Counted from the stretch's first letter, positions 1 through 8,484 are shown. The stretch: 64,000 nucleotides of DNA from Gemmatirosa kalamazoonensis (GCF_000522985.1 NZ_CP007128.1:3270220-3334219); one strand, 5' to 3'. Translations and numbers: made by a program. The notes: a model not told the origin generated them from the letters alone.

Positions 1-1
1 G

Positions 2-319
2 CCGTTCACCGCGCAGCTCCGCGCGCAGCCGGGCGTCATCGAGGTCGGCGCGGCCGACGCGCCGGAGCGATGGACGGTGCGCGTGCAGCTGTCGGACGCA
101 TGGGACACGGTGCGCATGACCGCGCCGCCGACCGAGCCGGTGCTCACGCTGAAGCTGCGCGCGCTCGAGGTGCTGTGGTCCGACGCGCCGTACCACGACG
201 ACTTCGTGGTGAAGCTGCACGGTGCGGTGGTCGACGAGCACGCGTCGCTGGCCGACGTCGGAGCGACCGACGGGTCGATCCTCCTCCTCATGCTCCGGCG
301 CCGGCGGCCGGTCCGCTGA
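2..319 (+). CDS. Ubiquitin-like beta-grasp domain protein (5' end outside window)
   Basis: The frame is open from the left edge and ends at the TGA at 317-319. Third codon positions are nearly all G or C from the first base, so the gene probably enters from outside and its start is not seen. An internal GTG at 77, behind GGAG at 64-67, would instead give an 80-residue protein. The last ~70 residues read like ubiquitin: a strand pair (WTVRVQL, DTVRMTA), a helix (VLTLKLRALEVL), a strand FVVKLHG, the turn DEHASLADVGATDGS and a last strand ILLLML. The tail is RRRRPVR, with no diglycine, so conjugation is not expected; a docking role is inference. The deacetylase-fold gene follows 19 bases later. 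The fold call rests on pattern reading only. Confidence 0.55.
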   Translation, partial: PFTAQLRAQPGVIEVGAADAPERWTVRVQLSDAWDTVRMTAPPTEPVLTLKLRALEVLWSDAPYHDDFVVKLHGAVVDEHASLADVGATDGSILLLMLRRRRPVR

Positions 320-338
320 GCGCCGTGTGGGGGCACCC

Positions 339-1304
339 GTGAGCGAGGGAGGGGCGAAGCGCGCCCCGCTGGCCTTCGTGTCGCACGCCGACTGCGGGCG
401 ACACGACACGGGGTGGGATCATCCCGAGCACGTGGGGCGCCTGCGCGGCGTGACGCGCGCGCTGGCGACGGCGCCCGACCTGTTCCAGCGCGTGCTGCAC
501 GTCGAGGGGCGGCACGCGACGGAGGACGATCTCGCGCTCGCGCACGACGCCGGCTACGCGCGCGGCGTGCGCGCGCTCGCCGCGCACGGTGGCGGCCGGC
601 TCGACGCGGACACCGTCGTGAGCGAGGGCTCGTGGGACGCGGCGACGGCGGGCGCCGGCTCGGTGCTCGACGCGGTGGACCTCGTGTTAGGCGGCCGGGC
701 GCGCCGCGCGTTCGCCGCGGTGCGGCCGCCGGGACACCACGCGCTGCGCGCGTCGGGCATGGGCTTCTGCCTGTTCGGCAACGTGGCGATCGCGGCCCAC
801 CACGCGCGCGCGCGCCGCGGGCTCGATCGGGTGCTGATCCTCGACTGGGACGTGCACCACGGCAACGGTACGCAGGCGCTCGTGGAGCAGGAGCCGGCGA
901 TCCGGTTCGTGTCGATGCACCAGTGGCCGTGGTATCCCGGCACCGGCGCGGCGGAGGACCGCGGGCCGCACGGCACCGTGTGGAACGTGCCGATGCCGGC
1001 GGGGCTTCCCGCGGCGCGCTACGTCGACGCGTTCGAGCGCGCGGTCGACGCGGCGACGGCGGGGTGGGAGCCGGAGCTCGTGCTCGTGTCGGCGGGGTTC
1101 GACTCGCTGGCCGGCGATCCGTTAGGCGGCTTCACGCTGGAGATGGAGCACGTCGACACGCTCACACGCTCGGTGGTGGCGCGCGCGGAGGCATGGTGCG
1201 GCGGGCGCGTGGCGAGCGCGCTCGAGGGCGGCTACGCGCCGCCGCGGCTCGGCGAGGCATGCGTGACGCACATGCGGGCGTTGGCCGATGGCACCGGTGC
1301 CTAA
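339..1304 (+). CDS. Class II histone-deacetylase-fold amidohydrolase
   Basis: A 321-residue zinc hydrolase of the HDAC / acetoin-utilisation / acetylpolyamine amidohydrolase superfamily, which removes acetyl groups from lysine or polyamines. Hallmarks in order: RPPGHHA with the paired catalytic histidines at about residues 133-134, LDWDVHHGNGTQ with zinc-ligand Asp and His, SAGFDSLAGDPLGG with the second zinc Asp, and LEGGY with the transition-state tyrosine. GTG at 339 is chosen because the conserved part (LAFVSHADCGRHDTGWDHPEH) starts soon after; GTG at 327 is possible. The TAA stop lies inside a GCCTAAC word. It overlaps the downstream methyltransferase by 17 bases, which suggests one transcript. 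The substrate cannot be told from sequence. Confidence 0.9.
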   Translation: MSEGGAKRAPLAFVSHADCGRHDTGWDHPEHVGRLRGVTRALATAPDLFQRVLHVEGRHATEDDLALAHDAGYARGVRALAAHGGGRLDADTVVSEGSWDAATAGAGSVLDAVDLVLGGRARRAFAAVRPPGHHALRASGMGFCLFGNVAIAAHHARARRGLDRVLILDWDVHHGNGTQALVEQEPAIRFVSMHQWPWYPGTGAAEDRGPHGTVWNVPMPAGLPAARYVDAFERAVDAATAGWEPELVLVSAGFDSLAGDPLGGFTLEMEHVDTLTRSVVARAEAWCGGRVASALEGGYAPPRLGEACVTHMRALADGTGA

Positions 1305-2094
1305 CACACCCCCGGCACCGGTCGTGCTCCGGCTCGTGCAGGAGCTGGTGCTCGGCCGCTGGCGTGCGGCGGGGGCGGAGCTGTACCGCGAGGTGGCGTC
1401 GCAGCTCGAGGTGGGCGCGGGGCAGGAGATCCTCGTCGCCGGCTGCGGCGACGGCACGAGCTGCGAGTGGCTCGCGCAGCGCACCGGTGCCGCGGTGACC
1501 GGCGTCGACTCCGACGCCGAGGACATCGAGGAGGCGGAGGAGCGCGCGCGACAGCGCACGCCGTCGCTGCCGCTCGCGTTCCAGCAGGCGTCGCTCGACG
1601 ACCTGCCGCACGAGACGGCGGTGTTCGACGCCGCGGTGGGCGAGCCCGTGCTCGCGGCGGCGCGCGACCCGGAGCGCGCGGTGGCGGAGCTGGCGCGGGT
1701 GACGAAGCCGATGGGCGTCGTCGTGCTCTTGCAGCTATCGTGGGGACCGACGCTGTCGGCGGACGCGCGCACGCTGCTCGTCGACCGGCTCGGCCTGCGC
1801 CCGCATCACGTCGTGGAGTGGAAGCAGATGCTGCGCGACGCCGGCGTGGTGGACCTCCAGGTGCAGGACTGGACGGACGAGGGGGACGAGGCACCGGGCG
1901 TCGGCGACGAGCCGAAGCTCTCCTGGCAGGCGAAGATGCAGATCGTCTCGGGCTCGTTCCGGCGGCTCCGCTGGCGCGAGGCGCGCGAGGCGGTGGAGCG
2001 CGAGTCGACGCTGCTGCGCGAGCTCGCACGCGAGCGGGCGCTGGGCTTCCAGCTCATCCGGGGGGTGAAATGGCCACACGCGCGGGAGACGTGA
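1288..2094 (+). CDS. SAM-dependent class I methyltransferase
   Basis: A 268-residue Rossmann-fold methyltransferase. Motif I is ILVAGCGDGTSCEWLA (residues ~50-65), followed by an acidic ribose-binding end (VTGVDSD), a motif II/III region (LPHETAVFDAAVGEP) and a post-I strand (PMGVVVLLQLSW). The C-terminal ~70 residues are helical and charged and do not indicate a substrate. The ATG at 1288 lies inside the end of the deacetylase gene, and its own end overlaps corA by 25 bases, so the three genes are probably translated from one message. Methylation of a small molecule is as likely as of protein or RNA; no closer family is recognised. Confidence 0.75.
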   Translation: MAPVPNTPPAPVVLRLVQELVLGRWRAAGAELYREVASQLEVGAGQEILVAGCGDGTSCEWLAQRTGAAVTGVDSDAEDIEEAEERARQRTPSLPLAFQQASLDDLPHETAVFDAAVGEPVLAAARDPERAVAELARVTKPMGVVVLLQLSWGPTLSADARTLLVDRLGLRPHHVVEWKQMLRDAGVVDLQVQDWTDEGDEAPGVGDEPKLSWQAKMQIVSGSFRRLRWREAREAVERESTLLRELARERALGFQLIRGVKWPHARET

Positions 2095-3149
2095 CCCCTT
2101 CCGGCGGCGCACCTGCCGACGCGGCGACGTCGGTGTCGTCGACGGGGTCGAACAAGGCCACGCCGGCGTGGACGCCGTGCAGCTTCTACCGCGCCGGCGA
2201 CGGCACCGTGCAGCGCGACCTGCCGCCGAAAGCGCTCGCCGCCGCGCTCGCCGACACGGCGGGCACGCTGTGGGTCGACGTCGACGCCACGAACCGGCAC
2301 CAGCACGCGCTGCTGGAGAAGATCTTCAAGTTCCACCCGCTGGCGGTCGAGGACACGCTCAACCCGAACAGCCGCGTCAAGTACGAGGAGTACGACGGCT
2401 TCCTGTTCGTGATCGCGCGCGCGGTGAAGCTCGAGGAGGATACGCCCGACCCGTACGACGTGGAGACGCAGAACCTCTACTTCTTCCTCGGGCAGAACTT
2501 CCTCGTCTCGGTGCACTCGTACGCGTCGGACTCGGTGCGCACGATGCTCGAGCGCGTGGCGTTGAGCGACGACCTGCTGGCGCGCGGCGCCGCGCGCATC
2601 ATGCACGGGATTCTCGACGTGTCGGTGGACGCGTATTTTCCGCTGCTGGACGGGCTGGACGAGCTGCTCGACAAGCTCGAGGAGCGCGTGTTCGTCCAGT
2701 TCGACCAGGGCGCGCTGCGCGACATCTTCGGCGTGAAGCGGCTCGTGCTCACGCTGCGACGCCACCTCGCGCCGCAGCGCGAGGTGCTGAACCAGCTCAC
2801 GAACCGGCCCTCGGCGCTGCTGCCGCAGTCGGTGCAGGTGTACTTCCGCGACGTGTACGATCACGTGCTACGCATCAACGACACGCTCGACACGTACCGC
2901 GAGCTGCTCTCCAGCACCCTCGACAGCTATCTGTCGCAGGTGTCGAACCGGCTGAGCCGGAGCAGCAAGGGGCTCACCGTGGTGGCGACGGTGACGCTGC
3001 CGTTCGTGATCATGAGCGGCATGTGGGGGATGAACTTCGCGCACATCCCGCTCATGTCGCAGCCGCACGGCTTCGCGCTCCTCGTCGTGCTGCAGATCGT
3101 GGTGGCGGCCGTGCTGCTGGTCCTCCTGCGCTGGCTGCGGCTGCTGTGA
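2070..3149 (+). CDS. corA: CorA-family magnesium/divalent cation transporter
   Basis: A 359-residue inner-membrane ion channel of the CorA (MIT) family. The large cytoplasmic N-terminal domain carries typical blocks (HPLAVEDTLNPNSRVKYEEY, then FFLGQNFLVSVH), followed by the long stalk helix. The C-terminus has two membrane helices: TVVATVTLPFVIMSGMWGMNF, ending in the GMN signature that forms the selectivity filter, and ALLVVLQIVVAAVLLVLL, followed by a basic tail, as usual. ATG at 2070 is preceded by a GGGGGTG purine run that serves as ribosome binding site. The first ~40 residues are low-complexity Ser/Thr/Ala. The stop overlaps the GTG start of the next gene (GTGA), so the two are likely coupled. 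Confidence 0.93.
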   Translation: MATRAGDVTPSGGAPADAATSVSSTGSNKATPAWTPCSFYRAGDGTVQRDLPPKALAAALADTAGTLWVDVDATNRHQHALLEKIFKFHPLAVEDTLNPNSRVKYEEYDGFLFVIARAVKLEEDTPDPYDVETQNLYFFLGQNFLVSVHSYASDSVRTMLERVALSDDLLARGAARIMHGILDVSVDAYFPLLDGLDELLDKLEERVFVQFDQGALRDIFGVKRLVLTLRRHLAPQREVLNQLTNRPSALLPQSVQVYFRDVYDHVLRINDTLDTYRELLSSTLDSYLSQVSNRLSRSSKGLTVVATVTLPFVIMSGMWGMNFAHIPLMSQPHGFALLVVLQIVVAAVLLVLLRWLRLL

Positions 3150-4009
3150 GCGCGGACCGCGACGGAGGGTCGGGGTCGGGACACGACCGCGTGACGGCGG
3201 AGCACCCGGCGCCGTCGACGCGCGCGACGGGCGAGCACGCGCTCTCGCACACGGCGGAGCACACGACGTCGACGCGCGCGACGCCGCTCGGCGCGATGTC
3301 GGTGCGCGGCGACAAGCGCGTGGGGCTGCGGCTGTTCGGCGTGGCGGCGATGGACCAGCACCAGAGCGCGGCGACGCCGTTCGCGGCGGGCACCGAGCTG
3401 GTGACGTTCCGCGACCTCGGCGCGGTCGTGAGCCCGGGACCGTACGCCGCCGACCATCTCGTGCCGCGCGATCTCGACGTGCACTGCGCCGTCGTCGGCG
3501 AGGTGTTCGAGCGTCGGGCGATCGTGCCCGCGCCGCCGGGCACCGTGTTCCGCTCGCGCGAGCGCCTGCTCGGCTGGCTCGAGCTGCACTACTACACGCT
3601 GGCCGAGGCGCTCGACTTCGTGACCGACCGCGCGGTGGCGCGCGTGACCGTTAGGCGGGGCGACCCGAACACGGTGCACGCGGCGGCGACCGGCGTGCCG
3701 CCCGCCACGCTGCGCCTCACGCCGGCGGGCGACGAAGCGTCGGCGGTCGCCGGCGACCTCGTGTCGCTGGCCGCCGACGCGTTCCGCGAGCTGCGGCGCG
3801 ACGCCGTCGCGCTCATCGTGCTGCGCGCCGGTCCCGACGCGGCGCAGCCGGACAGCGAGGCGCACGGCTCGTTCCTCATCGAGCGGTCGCGGTGGGCCAC
3901 GTTCGTCGATGCGGTGGCGCTGCAGGGGCGGCGTCACGCGGCGCTGCGCATGGAGTGCTCGGGGCCGTGGCCGCCGTTCGACTTCGTGCGCATGCAGTTC
4001 ACCACCTGA
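3146..4009 (+). CDS. GvpL/GvpF-family protein, no other gas-vesicle genes nearby
   Basis: A 287-residue protein matching the GvpL/GvpF gas-vesicle accessory family in two blocks: the central part (IVPAPPGTVFRSRERLLGWL, then an HYYTLAEALDFV helix and a strand VARVTVRR) and the C-terminal part (FLIERSRWATFVDAV, then LRMECSGPWPPFDFV), where the PWPPF-F ending is the family's most constant feature. GTG at 3146 overlaps the corA stop; the first ~50 residues are low complexity but codon bias supports translation from there. ATG at 3296 would start just before the first beta strand (RVGLRLFGVA). No gvpA, gvpN or other gvp gene is in the window, so a role in flotation is doubtful. Family call is good, function unknown. 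Confidence 0.72.
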   Translation: MSADRDGGSGSGHDRVTAEHPAPSTRATGEHALSHTAEHTTSTRATPLGAMSVRGDKRVGLRLFGVAAMDQHQSAATPFAAGTELVTFRDLGAVVSPGPYAADHLVPRDLDVHCAVVGEVFERRAIVPAPPGTVFRSRERLLGWLELHYYTLAEALDFVTDRAVARVTVRRGDPNTVHAAATGVPPATLRLTPAGDEASAVAGDLVSLAADAFRELRRDAVALIVLRAGPDAAQPDSEAHGSFLIERSRWATFVDAVALQGRRHAALRMECSGPWPPFDFVRMQFTT

Positions 4010-4021
4010 GGCGCAGCACCC

Positions 4022-5029
4022 GTGTTCTGTCCCGACTGCGGCACCTGGAACCGCGCGAGCGCGCCGCGCTGCCAGCGCTGCGAGGCCGCGCTGCCCGCGC
4101 TCCCCGGCCCGCCCGCGCTCGAGCCGCCCGACGAGGAGATCACGACGCTCCGCCGCGCCACCGGCGACCGCTACACGGTGGAGCGGCGGCTCGGCGGTGG
4201 CGGCATGGCCCACGTGTACCTGGCGAAGCACGCCGCGCTCGGAACGCCGCTCGCGATCAAGGTGCTGCTGCGCCACCTCGCGCGCGACGAGGAGATGCGC
4301 ACGCGCTTTCGCCGCGAGGCGGAGGCGGCGGCGCGGCTGCAGCACCCGAACGTGGTGCCGATCCTCGACTACGGACAGCTCGGCGACGTGTCGTACATCG
4401 TGATGCCGTTCCTGTCCGGCGGCTCGCTCGCCGACGCGATGACGGGACGGCGCACGCTCACGCCGGAGCGCGCGGCGACGGCCGCCGCGCAGGCCGCGCA
4501 GGGGCTCGACTACGCGCATCGGCGCGGCGTCGTGCACCGCGACGTGAAGCCGGACAACGTGCTGTTCGACACCGAGGGCCACGCCGCCGTCACCGACTTC
4601 GGCATCGCGAGCACGCGCTTCCACGCGCGGCTCACGGCGACGGGTCGCGCGATGGGCACGCCGCACTACATGTCGCCGGAGCAGGCGATGGGGCGCCTGC
4701 TCGACGGCCGGAGCGACGTGTACGCGTTAGGCATCCTGCTCTACGAGATGCTGAGCGGCGACCCGCCGTTCGACGGGCCCGACGCGTACGCGGTGGGCTA
4801 CAAGCACGTGCACGAGGCGCCGACGCCGATCGAGATCGTGGCGCCCGGCGCGCCGCCGGCGCTCGCCGCGATCACCATGCGCTGTCTCGCGAAGAACCCG
4901 GCCGAGCGCTACCAGCGCGCGGGCGACCTCGCGGATGCGCTCATCGGGTTCCTCGTCGAGCGTCGCGCGCCGGAGCTGCGGGCCGCGTGGCGGACGCGAT
5001 GGCCGACGCCGGCGAGACCCAGACCGTGA
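4022..5029 (+). CDS. Zinc-ribbon serine/threonine protein kinase (soluble)
   Basis: A 335-residue Hanks-type kinase. It opens with a four-cysteine zinc ribbon (MFCPDCGTWN, then CQRCE; Cys 3, 6, 17, 20). The kinase domain starts near residue 50 with a glycine-rich loop (RRLGGGGMAHVY), the ATP lysine in LAIKVLL (K80), the catalytic HRDVKPDN (D174) and DFG (D192), then GTPHYMSPEQ of the activation segment. All catalytic residues are present, so it should be active. There is no membrane helix or sensor domain; the protein ends ~30 residues after the kinase in an Arg/Pro-rich tail. It starts GTG, 12 bases after the GvpL/F-like gene. A target is not indicated; the PP2C phosphatase at 28.4-29.4 kb could oppose it. 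Confidence 0.92.
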   Translation: MFCPDCGTWNRASAPRCQRCEAALPALPGPPALEPPDEEITTLRRATGDRYTVERRLGGGGMAHVYLAKHAALGTPLAIKVLLRHLARDEEMRTRFRREAEAAARLQHPNVVPILDYGQLGDVSYIVMPFLSGGSLADAMTGRRTLTPERAATAAAQAAQGLDYAHRRGVVHRDVKPDNVLFDTEGHAAVTDFGIASTRFHARLTATGRAMGTPHYMSPEQAMGRLLDGRSDVYALGILLYEMLSGDPPFDGPDAYAVGYKHVHEAPTPIEIVAPGAPPALAAITMRCLAKNPAERYQRAGDLADALIGFLVERRAPELRAAWRTRWPTPARPRP

Positions 5030-5032
5030 ACC

Positions 5033-5130
5033 GGCGCTGTTGAGGCGGTGCTGATACTTCGGCGCTGATACTTCGGCGCTGAACACGCGCGTTATCAGTG
5101 CCGCGGACTCAACGCCGCCTCAACAGCGCC
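5033..5130. terminator. Long hairpin made of inverted tandem words (element A)
   Basis: The 16 bases at 5033-5048 (GGCGCTGTTGAGGCGG) pair perfectly with 5115-5130. Between them the word CGGCGCTGATA recurs on the left (near 5059 and 5074) and its reverse complement recurs on the right (TATCAGTGCCGC, near 5093). The structure lies between two plus-strand genes and would act as a transcription terminator; there is no clear T run. It belongs to the hairpin family described in the findings. Confidence 0.6.
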
Positions 5131-5161
5131 GCCCCACCAGAACCGCATCATCAGCCCTGCA

Positions 5162-6196
5162 ATGGAGCTCTTCCACGAGATCGTCACCGTCCGCACGAAG
5201 CACACGTTCACCATCTCGCGCGGCGGCGCGAGCGAGTGGAAGACCGTCGCCGTACGCGTGCGCGACGCGGACGGGGCCGAGGGGCTCGGCGAGGCGGCGC
5301 CGAACCGGTTCTACGGCGAGAATCCGGAGAGCGTCGTCGCCGCGCTCGCGCGGTTCCGGCCCGTGCTCGCCGACCTCGATCCGTGGCACCTCGAGGAGGC
5401 CGAGGCGCGGATGAACGCGACGATCCGCTTCAACGCCGCGGCGAAGAGCGGGGTGAGCGCCGCGCTGCACGATCTCGCGGCGAAGCGTCTCGGCGTGCCG
5501 CTGTACCGGATGTGGGGACTCGATCCGGCGCGTGCGCCGCAGTCGAGCTTCACGATCGCGATCGCCCCCGACGACGCGACGCTGCGCGCGCGCGTGGAAG
5601 AGGCGTCGGCGTATCCGGTGCTGAAGATCAAGCTCGGGAGCGCGGAAGGCATCGCGCGCGACCAGCAGATCATCCGGCTCGTGCGCGAGGCGGCGCCGCA
5701 CGCGCTGCTGCGCGTGGACGCGAACGCGGCGTGGACGCCGAAGCACGCGCTGCTCATGATCGAGCTGCTCGCGGACCTCGGCGTGCAGTTCGTGGAGCAG
5801 CCGCTGCCCGCGCACGACATCCCGGGGATGCGCTTCGTGCGCGAGCGCTCGCCGCTGCCGATCGTCGCCGACGAGAGCTGCGTCGTGTCGACGGACATCC
5901 CGCCACTGGTCGGCGCGGTGGACGGGATCAACATCAAGCTCGCGAAGTGCGGCGGGCTGCGCGAGGCGCTGCGGATGATCGCGACGGCGCGGTCGCACGG
6001 GCTGCTCGTGATGTGCGGCTGCATGATCGAGACGAGCCTCGGCATCACCGCCGCCGCGCACCTGTCGCCGCTGCTCGACTACGCGGACCTCGACGGCGCC
6101 GCGCTGCTCGCCGACGACCCGTACGTCGGCGCGACGATCGACGGCGGCCAGATCGCCATCCCGGACCGGCCCGGGCTCGGCGTGGCGCGACGTTAG
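5162..6196 (+). CDS. Dipeptide epimerase (enolase superfamily, MLE subgroup)
   Basis: A 344-residue enzyme that most resembles L-Ala-D/L-Glu epimerases, which interconvert dipeptides derived from peptidoglycan. It has the N-terminal capping domain, then the barrel with the KxK base (YPVLKIKLG), the metal ligands Asp (RVDANAAW), Glu (FVEQPLP) and Asp (VADES), and the second lysine in INIKLAKCGG. GLGEAAPNRFYGEN is typical of the capping region. Start ATG 5162; the ribosome site is weak. The TAG stop lies inside a GTTAGGC word and priA starts 5 bases later. A wall-recycling role fits the murQ-anmK genes elsewhere in the window, but other dipeptide substrates are possible. Confidence 0.85.
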   Translation: MELFHEIVTVRTKHTFTISRGGASEWKTVAVRVRDADGAEGLGEAAPNRFYGENPESVVAALARFRPVLADLDPWHLEEAEARMNATIRFNAAAKSGVSAALHDLAAKRLGVPLYRMWGLDPARAPQSSFTIAIAPDDATLRARVEEASAYPVLKIKLGSAEGIARDQQIIRLVREAAPHALLRVDANAAWTPKHALLMIELLADLGVQFVEQPLPAHDIPGMRFVRERSPLPIVADESCVVSTDIPPLVGAVDGINIKLAKCGGLREALRMIATARSHGLLVMCGCMIETSLGITAAAHLSPLLDYADLDGAALLADDPYVGATIDGGQIAIPDRPGLGVARR

Positions 6197-6201
6197 GCGA
6201 G

Positions 6202-8484
6202 ATGCTGGCCGAGGTCGCGCTCCCGCTCCCGCTCTTCCGCACGTTCACGTACGCGGTGCCCGAGCGGCTCCGGCATCCGCTGGTTCCCGGCTCGCGCGTG
6301 GTGGTGCCGCTGCGGACGGGGAAGGAGGTCGGGATCTACCTCGGTCCGGGCGACCCGCGATCGTTAGGCAGCGCGGCCCCGAAGGCGATCCTCGACGCGC
6401 CGGACGCCGAGCCGTCGGTGACGCCGGCGCTGCTCGCGGTGTGCCGGTGGATCGCCGACTACTACATCGTGCCGCTCGGCGTCGCGCTGCGCTGCGCGCT
6501 CCCGGCGCTGCTCACCGGCGCGGCGGCGCCCGAGCCGGCGCAGCGCACGCGACGCGTCGCGACGGTGCGTCGCCACCTCGAGTCGCTGCTGCACCGCGAG
6601 CGGATCTTCGGACGCGCGCCGCAGCAGCGCGCGCTGTTCGAGCTGCTGGAGTCGTTCGGCGGCCGCGCGGCGGTGGACCATCTCACCGAGCGCATGGCGT
6701 TCTCGCCGTCGGTGCTGAAGGGGCTCGTCGCGCGCGGGCTCGTCGAGGTGCGCGACGAGATCGTGGCGCGCGATCCGTTCGCGTCGCGCGCCGGCAGCGC
6801 CACCCCGCCGGTGCCCAGCGCGGAGCAGCGCGCGGCGGTCGAGGCGATCGCGGCCGGACGCGGCGGCGAGACGTTCCTGCTGCACGGCGTGACGGGCAGC
6901 GGCAAGACGCTCGTGTACATCGAGCTCCTGCGGCAGGTACTCGCGCGCGGCCGCGGCGCGATCGTGCTCGTGCCGGAGATCGCGCTCACGCCGCAGACCG
7001 TGGACCGCTTCCGGGGCGCGTTCGGCGACCAGGTCGCGGTGCTGCACAGCGCGCTCTCGGACGGGGAGCGGTACGACGCGTGGCTCGCGCTCCGGCGCGG
7101 CGAGAAGCGGATCGCGGTGGGCGCGCGCTCGGCCATCTTCGCGCCCGTCGCCGACCTCGGCGCGGTCGTCGTCGACGAGGAGCACGAGTCGAGCTACAAG
7201 CAGGGCGAGTCGCCGCGCTACCACGCGCGCGAGGTGGCGATCGTGCGCGCGCGCGCGGAGGGGGCCGTCGTCGTGTTGGGCAGCGCGACGCCGAGCCTGG
7301 AGAGCTGGACGAACGCGGCATCGGGGAAGTACCGGCTGCTCACGCTGCCCGAGCGCGTCGGCGGCGCGCGGCTGCCGGCCGTCGACGTGATCGACCTTCG
7401 CGTCGGGATTCCACGCTCCACGCTCGACGCTCCACGCTTACCCGACCCGAGCGTGGAGCGTGGAGCGTTGACCGTGGAGGGCGTGCTCTCGCGCGAGCTG
7501 CAGCTGGCGCTCGCCGATCGGATCGAGAAGGGCGAGCAGAGCATCCTGCTGCTGAACCGGCGCGGCTACGCGGCGTACGTGCAGTGCAACAACTGCGGCG
7601 ACGTCGCGACGTGCCCGAACTGCTCGATCGCGCTCACGTATCATCGCACGCCCGAGCAGCTCGTCTGCCACTACTGCCTCCACACCGAGCCGCCGCGCGT
7701 GAAGTGCGCGCGGTGCGGCGGTCCCACGCTGAGGCAGCGCGGGCTCGGCACGCAGCAGGTCGAGCGCATCCTGGCGGAGCGGTTCCCGGCGGCGCGCATC
7801 GCGCGCATGGACGTCGACACGACCGGCGCGAAGTGGGCGCACACGGAGATCCTCGATCGCGTGGCGCGCGGCGAGGTCGACATCCTGTTAGGCACGCAGA
7901 TGATCGCGAAGGGCCTCGACTTCCCGAACGTGACGCTCGTCGGGGTGATCGACGCCGACACGGGGATCAACCTGCCGGACTTCCGCGCGTCGGAGCGATG
8001 CTTCCAGCTCCTGAGCCAGGTCGCCGGGCGCGCTGGACGCGGCCCGAAAGGCGGGCGCGTGCTGATCCAGACGCGCGTGCCGACGCATCACGCCGTGCGG
8101 TGCGCGGTGCGGCACGACTACGGCGCGTTCGTCGGGGAGGAGCTGCCGAGCCGGATGGCGCCGGCGTACCCGCCCGCGGTGCGGCTCGCGAACGTCGTGA
8201 TCAGCGGCACCGACGAGACGGCCACCGCGGAGCTCGCGCAGAAGGCGGCGACGTGGGTGGAGCGGCTGCTGGCGCGGGCGCCGGGCGACGCGGTGCGGCT
8301 CGTGGGGCCGGCGCCGTGTCCGGTGGAGCGCATCAAGCAGCGGTGGCGATGGCACTTCCTGCTGAAGGCGGAGCGGCCGGCGGAGCTGACGCGGGTCGCG
8401 CGGTACTTTCTGGAGCGGTTCGCGGTGCCGAAACGCGCCGGGCTGCGCGTGGCGCTGGATCGGGACCCGGTGGCGTTGCTCTGA
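6202..8484 (+). CDS. priA: Primosomal protein N' (replication restart helicase PriA)
   Basis: A 760-residue superfamily 2 helicase that reloads the replicative helicase at stalled forks. In order: N-terminal DNA-binding domain (VALPLPLFRTFTYAVPE), Walker A in HGVTGSGKTLVY near residue 232, the DEEH box (VVVDEEHESSYKQ), a SATPS motif, the eight-cysteine zinc region (CNNCGDVATCPNC, then CHYC and CARCGG), and the C-terminal helicase motifs (LGTQMIAKGLDFP, QVAGRAGR). ATG 6202 is the first start after the upstream stop. Oddly, ~25 residues (about 400-425, from GIPRSTLDAP) between motif III and the zinc region are encoded by an inverted-repeat element at 7411-7477, in frame. The element seems tolerated because all motifs remain. 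Confidence 0.95.
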   Translation: MLAEVALPLPLFRTFTYAVPERLRHPLVPGSRVVVPLRTGKEVGIYLGPGDPRSLGSAAPKAILDAPDAEPSVTPALLAVCRWIADYYIVPLGVALRCALPALLTGAAAPEPAQRTRRVATVRRHLESLLHRERIFGRAPQQRALFELLESFGGRAAVDHLTERMAFSPSVLKGLVARGLVEVRDEIVARDPFASRAGSATPPVPSAEQRAAVEAIAAGRGGETFLLHGVTGSGKTLVYIELLRQVLARGRGAIVLVPEIALTPQTVDRFRGAFGDQVAVLHSALSDGERYDAWLALRRGEKRIAVGARSAIFAPVADLGAVVVDEEHESSYKQGESPRYHAREVAIVRARAEGAVVVLGSATPSLESWTNAASGKYRLLTLPERVGGARLPAVDVIDLRVGIPRSTLDAPRLPDPSVERGALTVEGVLSRELQLALADRIEKGEQSILLLNRRGYAAYVQCNNCGDVATCPNCSIALTYHRTPEQLVCHYCLHTEPPRVKCARCGGPTLRQRGLGTQQVERILAERFPAARIARMDVDTTGAKWAHTEILDRVARGEVDILLGTQMIAKGLDFPNVTLVGVIDADTGINLPDFRASERCFQLLSQVAGRAGRGPKGGRVLIQTRVPTHHAVRCAVRHDYGAFVGEELPSRMAPAYPPAVRLANVVISGTDETATAELAQKAATWVERLLARAPGDAVRLVGPAPCPVERIKQRWRWHFLLKAERPAELTRVARYFLERFAVPKRAGLRVALDRDPVALL
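7411..7477. repeat. Inverted tandem heptamers inside priA (element F)
   Basis: Four consecutive heptamers CCACGCT (7411, 7418, 7425 as CGACGCT, 7432) are followed by an 11-base gap and four reverse-complement heptamers AGCGTGG (7450, 7457, 7464 as AGCGTTG, 7471 as ACCGTGG). The two arms can form a stem of about 28 base pairs. The element is translated in the priA frame without a stop. The same heptamer appears at 31508-31535 in element G. Confidence 0.85.

Noticed and set aside
1806-4666. Other long open frames opposite or out of frame with corA, the GvpL/F-like gene and the first kinase
   Set aside because: They are Arg/Ala/His-rich with no motif and mirror the high-GC coding strand; such shadow frames occur across the whole window.
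7411-7477. Tandem heptamers considered as a CRISPR array or minisatellite
   Set aside because: Units are 7 bases without spacers and are mirrored as reverse complements, so neither applies; no cas genes are nearby.
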